In this document: piece by piece, positions 52,014 to 61,900 of the stretch | Layout of the letters: each line of letters starts with the position of its first letter | How positions within the stretch are numbered: position 1 is the stretch's first letter | Assembly (NCBI RefSeq): GCF_900129465.1 | Contig: NZ_FSRA01000001.1 | Location: forward strand, 2,234,482 to 2,298,481 | DNA: 64,000 bases | Direction: 5' to 3' | DNA from: Chitinophaga niabensis | GTDB lineage: Bacteria > Bacteroidota > Bacteroidia > Chitinophagales > Chitinophagaceae | The notes under the pieces: generated by a model | Told to the model about the DNA's origin: nothing | Seen by the model: only the letters and a program-made list of their open reading frames with translations | The model's database searches: none | Translations under genes and position numbers: made by a program

Positions 52014-53579
52014 TCAATCGCCAATCGGGATCGGATTACTAACACCCGTTGCCTGGGCAGTGCCGAAGTTTGGTGACCCATCTGTATTCCATGTTAGTTT
52101 TTGCATCCTTGCTGTTCTGGAACCACCGGTGGTGGCGGCTACACTGCGTGCATGATATACAAACCAGTTTTCAGTATGTAACACCCCGTTTGCATCCGTA
52201 TAACTACTCACAAAAAAACTGTTGTGGCCCGGCCCATACACCGCATTTGCATCGTTCCTCACGAAGACCTGTTTTTTATTGATCCAATCCGCTGCTACAG
52301 TAGGGTTCCCGCCGCTTTTCAATTGTATTTGCGCCAGGCAATAGTTATCGCTCGTGTAACGGCTGGCGGAATATATTATAAACACCGGGCTGCCCGCATC
52401 TTTTTGTAACATGATGGGCCCTTCATTAACACCCAGTCCTATGGAACTGGGCTCATGTTTTTCCCAGGTATTGGTGGGTGATGATATGGCCACCCTTGCA
52501 CCGCTTATTGTCCATGGGTTAGACATGGGGGCCAGGTAGATGTATTGTTTAAACTTAGTAGCCTCGCTTTCCCAGCCAGACCATATAAAATAATTGTTCG
52601 TACCAATGGTCAGCACAGAACCATCAATTGCCCACTGGTCCGTTGCATCAAAGATCTTTCCTTTGAACGTCCAGGTGCCGGTTGTGGGATCCGCATTGGC
52701 ATTCTCCAGTACATACATGCGGTGATTATCTCCCGTTGCTGCATCATCCGCAGCAAAATAGATATACCATTTGCCTGACAGGAAATGCAATTCAGGAGCC
52801 CATATGGCAGTGGAATAAGCGGTGCCGGTGGGAGGCGTCCAGACGATGGTTTCTGTCATCGCTGCTAATAAGGACATGGATGGGGTTTTGGTAATGCCTA
52901 TCTTATTGCCTTTGGTATACAGGAAATAATAATACCCGTCTTTCTGCGCTACATGAGGGTCTGCACGGCTGGCATTCACCAGGGGGTTCACAAAATAAAG
53001 GTTACGGAATTCAAAGAGGTCCTGCGTACCTGTTACACTGCTTTTCTGCCTGAGCTTCCTGCCAGGCACCGTATCGTCAGGGTCCAGCACCATTTTCATG
53101 CCCGTTTGTTTATTGGTGAGTGAGAAAAGATTAGTACTGCCGGCGGAATAGGTAATAGCCCAACGTTGTGCGTCTGTGCCACTATCCGTTCCCTGCTGCA
53201 ATACATCGCCTGAAGTGGCAGATGGGGATTCCAGGCATTTATTACTGGTAACATTGATCACCTTGTAATAAGTGGCATCTGCCTTTACCAGCTTCCATTT
53301 CTGCCCGTTATTAGGGAACCATCCCCATTGCTGGATTTTTGCACCGGCAGCAGTGGAGTTGCCGGTTACTTCAACTACAGGGCCATTAGGTAACGACACT
53401 ACGGGCCGGATACGATAAATACCACTGTCTATCACTGTTCCTAATGGAGGTGCGGCACTTATCAACTGATCCGGCAGGCGGAGCTTTTCTTTTGTGATAC
53501 TGTCCGGCTGGTTCTTTTGACAGCCGGCTGCCAGCCATGCGATGGCAATCAGGATTTTGGTAAATAATACTTTTTTCAT
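52014..53579 (-). CDS. GH43 lipoprotein with N-terminal ricin-type lectin domain
   Basis: 521 residues with lipobox LAAGC (C20). Residues about 50-195 form a beta-trefoil lectin with QxW-type repeats ('KIQQWGWFPNNGQKWKLV', 'DAQRWAI'). The GH43 propeller follows with acids in 'NASRADPHVAQKDGYYYF', 'QWAIDGSVL' and 'LGVNEGPIM'. The catalytic domain is clearly paralogous to the convergent gene at 50415 ('IWAPELHFLSGKWYIYFAADD' is nearly identical), but the accessory module differs. It is transcribed divergently from the sensor kinase gene at 53733, its probable regulator. Confidence 0.93.
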   Translation of the reverse strand: MKKVLFTKILIAIAWLAAGCQKNQPDSITKEKLRLPDQLISAAPPLGTVIDSGIYRIRPVVSLPNGPVVEVTGNSTAAGAKIQQWGWFPNNGQKWKLVKADATYYKVINVTSNKCLESPSATSGDVLQQGTDSGTDAQRWAITYSAGSTNLFSLTNKQTGMKMVLDPDDTVPGRKLRQKSSVTGTQDLFEFRNLYFVNPLVNASRADPHVAQKDGYYYFLYTKGNKIGITKTPSMSLLAAMTETIVWTPPTGTAYSTAIWAPELHFLSGKWYIYFAADDAATGDNHRMYVLENANADPTTGTWTFKGKIFDATDQWAIDGSVLTIGTNNYFIWSGWESEATKFKQYIYLAPMSNPWTISGARVAISSPTNTWEKHEPSSIGLGVNEGPIMLQKDAGSPVFIIYSASRYTSDNYCLAQIQLKSGGNPTVAADWINKKQVFVRNDANAVYGPGHNSFFVSSYTDANGVLHTENWFVYHARSVAATTGGSRTARMQKLTWNTDGSPNFGTAQATGVSNPIPIGD

Positions 53580-53714
53580 GTGGAATTGTTGTTAGGTTAT
53601 CAATACAGGACTTACTGCCAGTTAAAATAAATAATAGCCGGTGCTTAAATTGTTCAACTTTTTGCCTGTTTGTCTCATGCCTGAACTAGCCTCATGTAAA
53701 CAGTTGATTTTTAT

Positions 53715-53722
53715 TATATTTG
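53715..53722 (+). promoter_or_regulatory. -7 box upstream of the propeller sensor kinase
   Basis: TATATTTG fits TAnnTTTG and ends 10 nt before the ATG at 53733, in the region divergent from the GH43 gene. No well-spaced -33 element is seen. Confidence 0.45.
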
Positions 53723-53732
53723 GTTACCCGTT

Positions 53733-56700
53733 ATGCGATTATACTTATGCTCCCTTTTATTAAGCCTGGTGTTACTGCTTGCAACGCTACCCTGTTGCGG
53801 AAAATACTATTTTACACATTACCAGGTTGAAGATGGATTGGTACATAATGCAGTGACTTCCATTCTACAAGACAGCAAAGGCCTGATATGGATCGGTACC
53901 CGGGGAGGGTTAAGCAGGTTTGATGGTTATACTTTCAAGACCTGCAAAAATTCCCAAAACAAATTTGGCAGGATAGGGAACAATCTGATCACAGTTATCA
54001 CCGAGGATAAAAAGGGCATGTTATGGATCGGTACGGGTAAGGGCATTTTTATGTATAATCCCTATAATGAAGTTTTTACCTTACTCGAAGCTGCCCCGCA
54101 AACCTACATCAGCCACTTGTTGACAGATAGCGATAACAATCTATGGTTCGTTGCTAATTATTCCCTCTACAAATATGATCAGGGTGAAAAAAAGGTGGAG
54201 CATCTGAAGATCCAGGCATCCTGCATAGCCCTTGACAGTAGCAGGAACCTATGGGTAGGTAATGATGATGGCGTTATTGGCATCTACTCACATGCCAGCC
54301 GTGCTGTTGCCCGGATCCGGATAATTGATCAGCGGGTACCTGCAAACATGCGTTCCATCAGCAAAATATACCCTGTCAATGAAAAGGAGGTCCTGGTAGG
54401 ATGTTTTAAACAGGGGCTGAAAAGTTATAACACGGCAACGGGAACCATCAATTCTTTACCTCTTCAGCACAACAACAAAACCGATATCTATGTAAGGGAT
54501 ATTACGGCGGGCTGCCATGAGCAATACTGGATAGCCACCGAATCAGGGATCTACCTGTACGACCCTGCCACTAATACCAGTCAAAACCTGCGCAAACAGA
54601 TCAGCGACCCTTATTCTCTTTCAGACAATGCGGTGTATACAATCTGTAAAGATTCCCGGGGAGGTATGTGGGTGGGTACTTATTTTGGCGGGTTAAATTA
54701 TTATTCAAAAGAAAATGCACGTTTTGAAAAATATTATCCCCTGCAAGGTACCAATTCCATATCAGGCAATGCCGTGAGAATGATCTGCCCTGATACAAGG
54801 GGTAACTTATGGATCGGTACGGAGGATGCGGGGATCAATCAATTTAATCCCAAAACAGGGCTATTCACACATTATGCTGCCACCGGGAAAAAGGGAGATA
54901 TTTCCTATCCCAATATCCACGGCCTGCTGGCCCTGGGCCACCAGTTGTTCATTGGCTCGTTCTTACACGGCATGGAAGTAATGGATATGCGTACCGGAAA
55001 GGTAACTGACCATTTTGAATTCATTGGTGATAAAAATGATAAGGTGAGTGACTTTGTGCATCGTTTCTATTTCACCAAAGACAGTACCTTACTCGTTGGT
55101 ACCGCTTACAATGGTTCCGGCCTGTTCCATTACGACAGGAGGCGCAGGACCTTTAACCGCATTAAACAGATCCCGTATAACTCGTATGTTTTCGATATCA
55201 CGGAAGATAGCGAAGGGAATATCTGGACGGGCAGCGTATCGCAGGGAGCGTTCTATTACAATCCCAAAACCGGCCGGCAGGGGAATTTCCGCTTTGGCGA
55301 TACCATCAATGAATTTCCCGTACATTATATCTTTGAGGACAGCCAACATTCCCTCTGGTTTGCCACTAACGGTGGCGGCCTGATAAAATTAGCGCCGGAC
55401 AGGAAAACCATCAAAAAATTCACCACAGAAAACGGCCTGCCCAGTAATGTGGTGTTCTGTATCCTGGAAGACAGTTCGAAACATCTATGGATAAGCTCAT
55501 TAAAAGGGCTTATATCCCTTGATATGGGTACAGGCCAGTGCAAGACCTATACGCAACCGGACGGGCTCATAACAGATCAGTTCAATTATAATTCCGCTTA
55601 CAAGGCCGCTGACGGAAAAATGTATTTCGGCTCTGTGAAAGGAATGATCGCTTTTAACCCGGCTGAATTTGACCGGAAGAACGTATCTCCGCCAACCTAC
55701 ATTACCGGGTTTAAAATAGACAACAGGGAGATAACACCCAGCGATAAAGATGGCCCACTCCACAAGTCTGTGCTGTTTACAGATACCATTGTACTCGCGC
55801 ACGATCAGAATAACTTCAGCATTGAATTTGCGGCGCTGAACTATTCCTCCGCCAGGGCCACAAAGTATAAATATTTCATGGCCGGCCTGGATAAGGAATG
55901 GACCTATCTTAACACCAACAGGAATGCCTGGTTTACAGACCTTTCACCGGGGAATTATACCTTTACCGTACGTGCGGAAAGTAATGTGGGCGATTGGACC
56001 GGCGAAGAAAAACGTCTTTTCATCAGCATTTTACCTCCCTTCTGGAAGAGTGGTACGGCCTATATATCGTATGTATTTTTATCAGGAATAATACTATTCC
56101 TGCTGGTCCGCTATTACCACAGTTACCTGAACAGTAAAAACCTGGCTAAACTGCAACTGTTCGAACACCAGAAAGAAAAAGAGATCTACCAGTTTAAGAT
56201 TGATTTCTTCACCAATATTGCGCATGAGATACAAACGCCCCTCACGCTGATCGTAGGGCCCATAGAAAGACTGATAAAAATGGCAGAAGATCAGCAGCCT
56301 ATTAAAAAGGGCCTGCTCACAGTTCAAAAGAATGCCCACCGGCTAACAGACCTCACGGGGCAGTTGCTGGATTTCAGGCAGACTGAAATAGAGCAGTTCG
56401 GATTAAACTTTGTAAACGTACACATCAATAAGCTGCTCCGGGAACAAACAGACGCATTCAGGGAATTCGCTAAAGAGAACAACATCCTTTTAACTATTGA
56501 TCTTCCCGAAACCGATATTGTAGCATTTGTAGACCGGGAAGCCCTGGTGAAGATCTGCGCAAACCTGCTTTCCAATGCCATTAAATATGCCGCATCTTCC
56601 GCAACCGTAAAGATGGCATCGCTGCATACCGGTGATGAAAAATTCACTATCAGCTTTTGTAACGATGGCAAAGAGATCCCCCTGGCATTCCGGAAAAAGA

Positions 56701-56900
56701 TCTTTGAACCGTTCTTCAGACTGAACAATAAAACAAAGCCCGGAACAGGCATCGGATTGCCATTGGCGAGGTCATTAACAGAACTGCACAAGGGATCATT
56801 AGAACTGGTTTCCGGCAATAGCAACAATATTGTTTTCGAATTAACATTACCCATACATCAGCAGTTCGAGTTTAACCTGAGCGGCTGGAAAAAAGTATAA
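53733..56900 (+). CDS. Two-component propeller sensor histidine kinase
   Basis: 1055 residues. A signal peptide leads to about 14 propeller repeats of the type 'DSKGLIWIGTRGGLSRFDGYTF', then a Y_Y_Y beta domain ('YKYFMAGLDKEWTYLNTNRNAWFTDLSPGNYTFTVRA'), one transmembrane helix (about 777-797), a HisKA domain with H831 in 'NIAHEIQTPLTLI', and a HATPase domain (N-box near 943, G-box 'GTGIGLPLA' near 1003). The protein ends there, without the receiver and AraC domains usually fused in hybrid two-component systems; those are in the next gene. It should sense a released oligosaccharide in the periplasm and control the neighbouring GH43 genes. Confidence 0.95.
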   Translation: MRLYLCSLLLSLVLLLATLPCCGKYYFTHYQVEDGLVHNAVTSILQDSKGLIWIGTRGGLSRFDGYTFKTCKNSQNKFGRIGNNLITVITEDKKGMLWIGTGKGIFMYNPYNEVFTLLEAAPQTYISHLLTDSDNNLWFVANYSLYKYDQGEKKVEHLKIQASCIALDSSRNLWVGNDDGVIGIYSHASRAVARIRIIDQRVPANMRSISKIYPVNEKEVLVGCFKQGLKSYNTATGTINSLPLQHNNKTDIYVRDITAGCHEQYWIATESGIYLYDPATNTSQNLRKQISDPYSLSDNAVYTICKDSRGGMWVGTYFGGLNYYSKENARFEKYYPLQGTNSISGNAVRMICPDTRGNLWIGTEDAGINQFNPKTGLFTHYAATGKKGDISYPNIHGLLALGHQLFIGSFLHGMEVMDMRTGKVTDHFEFIGDKNDKVSDFVHRFYFTKDSTLLVGTAYNGSGLFHYDRRRRTFNRIKQIPYNSYVFDITEDSEGNIWTGSVSQGAFYYNPKTGRQGNFRFGDTINEFPVHYIFEDSQHSLWFATNGGGLIKLAPDRKTIKKFTTENGLPSNVVFCILEDSSKHLWISSLKGLISLDMGTGQCKTYTQPDGLITDQFNYNSAYKAADGKMYFGSVKGMIAFNPAEFDRKNVSPPTYITGFKIDNREITPSDKDGPLHKSVLFTDTIVLAHDQNNFSIEFAALNYSSARATKYKYFMAGLDKEWTYLNTNRNAWFTDLSPGNYTFTVRAESNVGDWTGEEKRLFISILPPFWKSGTAYISYVFLSGIILFLLVRYYHSYLNSKNLAKLQLFEHQKEKEIYQFKIDFFTNIAHEIQTPLTLIVGPIERLIKMAEDQQPIKKGLLTVQKNAHRLTDLTGQLLDFRQTEIEQFGLNFVNVHINKLLREQTDAFREFAKENNILLTIDLPETDIVAFVDREALVKICANLLSNAIKYAASSATVKMASLHTGDEKFTISFCNDGKEIPLAFRKKIFEPFFRLNNKTKPGTGIGLPLARSLTELHKGSLELVSGNSNNIVFELTLPIHQQFEFNLSGWKKV

Positions 56901-56906
56901 ATAGTT

Positions 56907-57674
56907 ATGACAGAGAGCATTTTAGTGGTAGACGACAACCGGGAGATCCTGGAATTTTTATCAGAAGTGCTGGGGGATACCTATAAAATACACCTGGCAG
57001 AAAGTGCTGAAATAGCCCTGCAGGTGATGGACACAGAAGTGATCCAGCTCATCGTATTGGATGTTATGCTGCCGGGGATGGATGGTTTTGAGTTATGCCA
57101 GCTGGTTAAATCCAATGTTGAATACTGCCATATTCCGATCGTACTATTAACCTCGAAAAATAGCCATCGTTCTCATATAACAGGGCTGGAAGCGGGTGCA
57201 GACGCTTATATCAGGAAACCCTTCTCTCCCGAGTTCCTCCAGGTACAAATTGCGAACCTGCTCAACAACCGTTTGAAAATAAAAGCGCACTTTGCCACCT
57301 CCCCTTTTGAAGATGTACGGGTGATGGCGCATTCCAAAACAGATGAAACTTTCCTCAAACAACTGGATGATTATATTCGTAAGAACATCCAGGATTCTCA
57401 AATAGATATTGATAAGCTGGCCGAACATATGAATATGAGCCGGCCTACTTTTTACAGGAAGATCAAATCCCTTTCCGCACTATCGCCCAAGGAACTGATT
57501 GATATCACCCGGCTCAAAAAGGCAGCCGGCCTCATTGCAGAAAACGCATACAGCCTGGCTGAGATCTCCCGGATGGTTGGTTACAGCACACAAAGCCTTT
57601 TTAGCAGGAATTTTCAGAAACATTTTAAGGTATCTCCCAATGAATACCTGAAATCACTGCCATTGGCCAAATAG
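56907..57674 (+). CDS. Response regulator with AraC-type DNA-binding domain
   Basis: 255 residues: receiver domain with 'ILVVDDNREILEFL', phospho-acceptor D52 in 'LIVLDVMLPGMDGFELC' and 'YIRKPF', then a linker and a C-terminal AraC HTH pair ('IDKLAEHMNMSRPTFYRKIKSLSALSPKELID' and 'LAEISRMVGYSTQSLFSRNFQKHFKVSPNEYL'). It starts 6 nt after the sensor kinase stop and is its cognate regulator. Together the two genes correspond to one hybrid two-component protein split into two. Targets are probably the GH43 genes at 50415 and 52014. Confidence 0.95.
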   Translation: MTESILVVDDNREILEFLSEVLGDTYKIHLAESAEIALQVMDTEVIQLIVLDVMLPGMDGFELCQLVKSNVEYCHIPIVLLTSKNSHRSHITGLEAGADAYIRKPFSPEFLQVQIANLLNNRLKIKAHFATSPFEDVRVMAHSKTDETFLKQLDDYIRKNIQDSQIDIDKLAEHMNMSRPTFYRKIKSLSALSPKELIDITRLKKAAGLIAENAYSLAEISRMVGYSTQSLFSRNFQKHFKVSPNEYLKSLPLAK

Positions 57675-57723
57675 CCCTGCTGCAAAGTCCGGATAACCCC
57701 CTTTCGAAGAAAAAGCAGGGCCT

Positions 57724-57731
57724 TAAATTTG
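57724..57731 (+). promoter_or_regulatory. -7 box abutting the SnoaL-like gene
   Basis: TAAATTTG ends 4 nt before the ATG at 57736, predicting a leaderless transcript. Just upstream, GCCCTGCT (57674-57681) and AGCAGGGC (57714-57721) form an 8-bp inverted repeat with a 32-nt loop that may end the response-regulator transcript. Confidence 0.5.
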
Positions 57732-57735
57732 TTTT

Positions 57736-58104
57736 ATGAAAAAAACACTAACAACCCAGGAAGTAGCAGCCAGGTTCAATGAACTGGCTAAACAGGAAAA
57801 ATGGTTTGAGATCCAGGACGAACTCTTTGCCGAAAACGTAAAGAGTATAGACCCTGAGCACTCTCCTTATTTTGGAAACGCTGAAGGAAAGGCTCCCGTG
57901 CGCAGGAAAGGTGAAGACTTTGTATCGCGGATCAAAGAAGTTCACAGCCTTTATACAGGCGAGCCTGTTGTTACCGGCAATCATTTTGTGGTAGTAAGGG
58001 AGAAGGACATCACGGTGGAACCGCATGGAAGGATCCAGATCCATGAGATCATGCTGTATGAAGTAAAAGACGGGCAGATCGTACTGGAACAGTTCTTCTA
58101 TTGA
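57736..58104 (+). CDS. SnoaL-like / NTF2-fold small protein
   Basis: 122 residues, cytosolic. 'QEVAARFNELAKQEKWFEIQDELFAENVKSIDPEHSPYFGNAEGKAPVRRKGEDFVSRI' followed by strands ending 'RIQIHEIMLYEVKDGQIVLEQFFY' is the usual SnoaL-like layout, with a polyketide-cyclase-like pocket. Substrate unknown; it is not close in sequence to the other NTF2-fold protein at 17372. Its -7 box is 4 nt upstream of the ATG. Confidence 0.85.
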   Translation: MKKTLTTQEVAARFNELAKQEKWFEIQDELFAENVKSIDPEHSPYFGNAEGKAPVRRKGEDFVSRIKEVHSLYTGEPVVTGNHFVVVREKDITVEPHGRIQIHEIMLYEVKDGQIVLEQFFY

Positions 58105-58154
58105 GGATACCAAGTTTCCTTGTAACTTTTGTTTTGCTCCTCCGTTCCACAAGC

Positions 58155-58544
58155 ATGCACAAAACTATACTTATCCTTGGCTTAATTGCCTTTGTTGCCT
58201 GTAAGAAAAGTAAAACGGAAGCACCTCCTCCTGAGCCTCCCGGCCCACAGCAATACCACCCGCTTTCTATTGATGGCTTCTGGCGGATCGTGATCGATAA
58301 TAAATACGGGCCAAACGCGATCGCCTTCTATACCCGGGACAGTATATACGAAAGGCGCTCTGCATTGACGCCTGGTATGAAGGAACAGGGACAGTTCCAT
58401 ACCCGGAGCTATGGTAACCCGGATAGCCTGGAGGTGCACCTGCTGCATGATACACTGATCATCGAGCGGCTGGATAATTCACGGATTGAGCTTACTGCAG
58501 GAGATTCAACACGGGTGTATAGAAGGTATACTATGCCGGGGTAA
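58155..58544 (+). CDS. Small putative lipoprotein
   Basis: About 129 residues from the ATG at 58155 (MHKTILILGLIAFVAC), which places a lipobox cysteine after residue 15; a TTG start at 58101 would bury the signal. A proline-rich linker (APPPEPPGPQQ) leads to a small beta domain ('SIDGFWRIVIDNKYGPNAIAFYTRDSIYERRSAL', 'SLEVHLLHDTLIIERLDNSRIELTAGDSTRVYRRY') like the lipocalin-type domains of small Bacteroidota lipoproteins. Family unknown. Confidence 0.7.
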   Translation: MHKTILILGLIAFVACKKSKTEAPPPEPPGPQQYHPLSIDGFWRIVIDNKYGPNAIAFYTRDSIYERRSALTPGMKEQGQFHTRSYGNPDSLEVHLLHDTLIIERLDNSRIELTAGDSTRVYRRYTMPG

Positions 58545-58606
58545 GCAGCAATGGTAAGGTTTTTGTTTCACATATCATGGTTCCCGTTCTAAAGGGGATT
58601 TTGAAT

Positions 58607-58885
58607 ATGGAAAAAATGCAGAAACTGGAACTGATGGATAAGATCCAGCGTGAACTGGAAGACCTTCAAAACAGTCAGACCTCGATACTGAAAAAAGTAT
58701 CTCAGATAGCGGCAGACAACATTACGCTGGGTGCGGCTTTATTAGACGAGAAACTGCCGGAGCTGCAGGATGAGGTGGATACCAGCCTGAATGTTATCAA
58801 AGAATTGTCTGAAGCCTTCGCTGCTCACCGGGATAAATTCTTCGCGGATAATAACCTCGCGGCCCAGGTAGATCCTACTGCCTGA
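58607..58885 (+). CDS. Small coiled-coil protein of unknown function
   Basis: About 92 residues from the ATG at 58607, which follows AAAGGGGATTTT, a good ribosome-binding stretch; the ATG at 58577 is less likely. The sequence is almost entirely helical with heptad-like spacing ('KLELMDKIQRELEDLQNSQTSILKKVSQIAADN', 'KLPELQDEVDTSLNVIKELSEAFAAHRDKFF'). No family recognised. It is convergent with the large ATPase gene and might be unrelated to it. Confidence 0.65.
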   Translation: MEKMQKLELMDKIQRELEDLQNSQTSILKKVSQIAADNITLGAALLDEKLPELQDEVDTSLNVIKELSEAFAAHRDKFFADNNLAAQVDPTA

Positions 58886-58961
58886 TGTTCAATGGTGTGG
58901 TATAACCCCATTTCCGGCAATATATTCCCCGGAAATGGGAGAAGTACGCATGTTACGCCCA

Positions 58962-58995
58962 GAAAAAAAGGCCACCATTGCTGGTGACCTTTTCT
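58962..58995 (-). terminator. Terminator of the large ATPase gene
   Basis: AGAAAAAAAGGCCACC (58961-58976) pairs with GGTGACCTTTTCT (58983-58995) with one mismatch around a short loop. On the minus strand it follows the stop at 59000 and ends in a T-run. Confidence 0.75.
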
Positions 58996-58999
58996 GTTA

Positions 59000-61900
59000 T
59001 TACTTCTTACTCATTGCGTTGGCGATGGCCTCCAGGTGTTCGTTAAATGAACTTAACTGCATTAACATCTGCCCGGAAGTATCGTTGGCTTCCAGCCCGC
59101 CGAACTTGTTGTTCTTCCTGAAGATCTCTTTGATATGTTCCCAGCGTGCGGCTTCTTCGGCAGACAAAAACCCGGCAAGTTCCTTCAGCTTGAGCAGGTT
59201 CGCTTCTGCATCGGAAGTGAGTGTTTGTGATTCGCCTTCGTAGTGCGAGCGGATCAGGGTATCAATTTCCTCCACATTCATGAGCGGCACTACTTTACCT
59301 GCCATTTTATTCATGTTCCGGTAAGAACCCTGCAATTTGAAGGCAGGTTCGGTACGGTATGCATCTTTCATAGCGGCACTGGCAATGTATTGCTCATTCA
59401 CACGGATCACAATATCGCGGATGCGGAGAATGTTTTTGAGTACCGCTACGGCATCATCGCATTCCTGCGAACTGTAGTTGCCTTCCAGTTCAGGCAACAG
59501 ATCGTTGCCGGTTTCAATGCCTTCAATCAATTTGTACAGATCATCGAAGCTGCGGTTGGCGATGCGTTGCACGAAGCTGTTTTCTGCCACGCTGTTTTCG
59601 ATCAGGCTCAGCCTGAAAAGCTGGTCCGATCCACCAATTACATCACCCAGGTTGTATACATCGGCGCGGTTGGCCAGCATGTCCGGGATCTTAAACTGTT
59701 CGCCGCTTTCCGTGTAGGGGTTGCCCGCCATTACCACGCAAAAGCGCTTGCCACGCAGATCGTATGTTTTGCTCTCGCCTTCAAATATGCCGTCCATTTT
59801 ACGCTGCCCATCGGCCAGGGAAATGAACTTCTGCAAAAACTCCGGGCTGCAGTGCTGGATATCATCGATGTATAACATGACGTTATCCGCCATTTCAAAA
59901 GAGAGATTGATCTTCTTCAACTCTTCTCTTGCGCCGGAAGTAGTAGCCTCCAGCGGATCAATGGAAGTGATGTTGTGCCCGATGGTAGGGCCATTGATCT
60001 TCACAAAATGCAGTCCCATTGTTTTGGCCAGGTACTCCATCAGGGTGGTTTTACCATATCCCGGCGGCGATACCAGCAGCAGCATGCCCATTCTGGCCGT
60101 ACGTTTATCGTTGCCTGCTGCGCCGATCTGTTTGGCCAGGTTGGCGCCAATCAATGGAAAATATACTTCGTTGATCAAACGGTTCCGTACAAACGAGTTC
60201 AGCACTTTAGGCTCAAATTCCCGTATCTTCAACTGCTGGCGGTACTGCGTGACCAGCTGTTCTTTCTGTTGGCTGAACGCCGCAAAGGCAGGCACAATTG
60301 TTTCAAAATACCCACTCAGCTTTTGCATGAAGAGATGAAAGTTCAGCACATACTTCCCTCCTTCCCGGATAGCCGGGTGGGTACCTTTGAGGCCTTCCAG
60401 CACCAGGCTGTCTGAAGCCGCTTTTTCCTTATAGGCATGCTCCCTGAACAACAGCAAACAAACTGCCTCATCTACATACTGCTCATCTACAACCTCCTGC
60501 TGAGATTGCAAAAATGCGAGCAGCCAGCTGCGGATCATGTAAAAACGTTCCAGCGTACTGAATTCCGTATTATCCGTTTCTTTCAGGAATACTTCAGCGC
60601 GTTTTTTCGCCTGCAGGTATTCTTTGAATTCCTTCTTCAAATGGGCGGCCTGCTGACTGCAGGTGAAATTAGGTGTTACCGCCAATTCCCTGCACAGGTA
60701 ATCTGCCACATCCTGCGCATTTACGGGTGTGGGAGATGGCAACGACAGTTTAAACCGGTCGGCAATCTCCTTTTCCACGAAGGGCGCGCGGTGGCTTTGC
60801 GGGAAGCTTACCTGGATAGTATGCGCTGCCGCGATAAGCTGTTGCAGTTTGTGCTTAACAGCATCTTCCAGTGCGAACCAAAACAGTTGCGCTGCTACGC
60901 GTACGGCGGGGTTGAACTGGAGAATGCCCAGTTCTTCCTGTAATGTTTTCAGGCCTTTTGTGATCAGCAAGGCATCTGCATTGTGCACGCCTTTGAGGTA
61001 AGCGGCGGCATAATCGCGCTCTGTACGATCGTTGATGTATGTTTCGTAATCGCTTTGTGCAAATGCCTGGTACGCCAGGTATTCAGAGCGGTACACGGTA
61101 TTGTTCTCGGAGATCAGTTCCTGCTCCCATATGGCGCGGTGCTGATAAAGTGTTTCGGACGTTACTTCCTTGTAAAAACTGGTACCGATCAGGTGATAGA
61201 ACAGGCGTTCGTTACGGCGGATAATTGTAAGGTCCAGCACCTGTTTGTTCACTACGAACTTATAAGTGCCCAGTGATATGATGTTGTTGCCATCGGCAAA
61301 CAATTCCGATTTGTCCCGGAGGTTGCGGAGGGCACTCTCCTGGGCCACCTTTACCAGGTTTTCCAGGTTTTCTGCTTTGGCCACATCACCAAGGCCTTTC
61401 AATTCCTCCACGAGATCGCGCACTTTGTCGATCATCAGATCTGTGGAAAAGAAGGCGTAAATGCTGGCTTTATCGTTGAAAGACTGTGCTTTGTTTTCAA
61501 TGTTCTTTAATACCCGTATACCGATCTGTTCCAGTGCGGTAGCCCGTTTGCTGATCTGCGCCATCAGCATTTCCTTCTTGCCGTTGAAAGCTTTGATCAC
61601 TTCGTCGCGCTTATCAGCAATCTTGTTAACGAACGCTTCAAAGTCCGCGAACTTGCTTTCCAGCTCTTCGATCTGTACGCTGATCTTTGTAAAATAGTCT
61701 TCGCACTTTTCGGGAGAGGTGGACAGATCGAGGAAATTAACGGTGCTTTGGTCCAGCAGGGTTAACTGCGCATAGAATTCTCCGGTGGACTCTTTGGAAC
61801 GTAATGCCGTGGTTACCCTTACCAGGTCTGCTTTTACTTCGTTCAGTGAAGCGAAGATCAGCGAAATTTTTTCTACGATCCGGGTGGTTTGGGTGGTATC

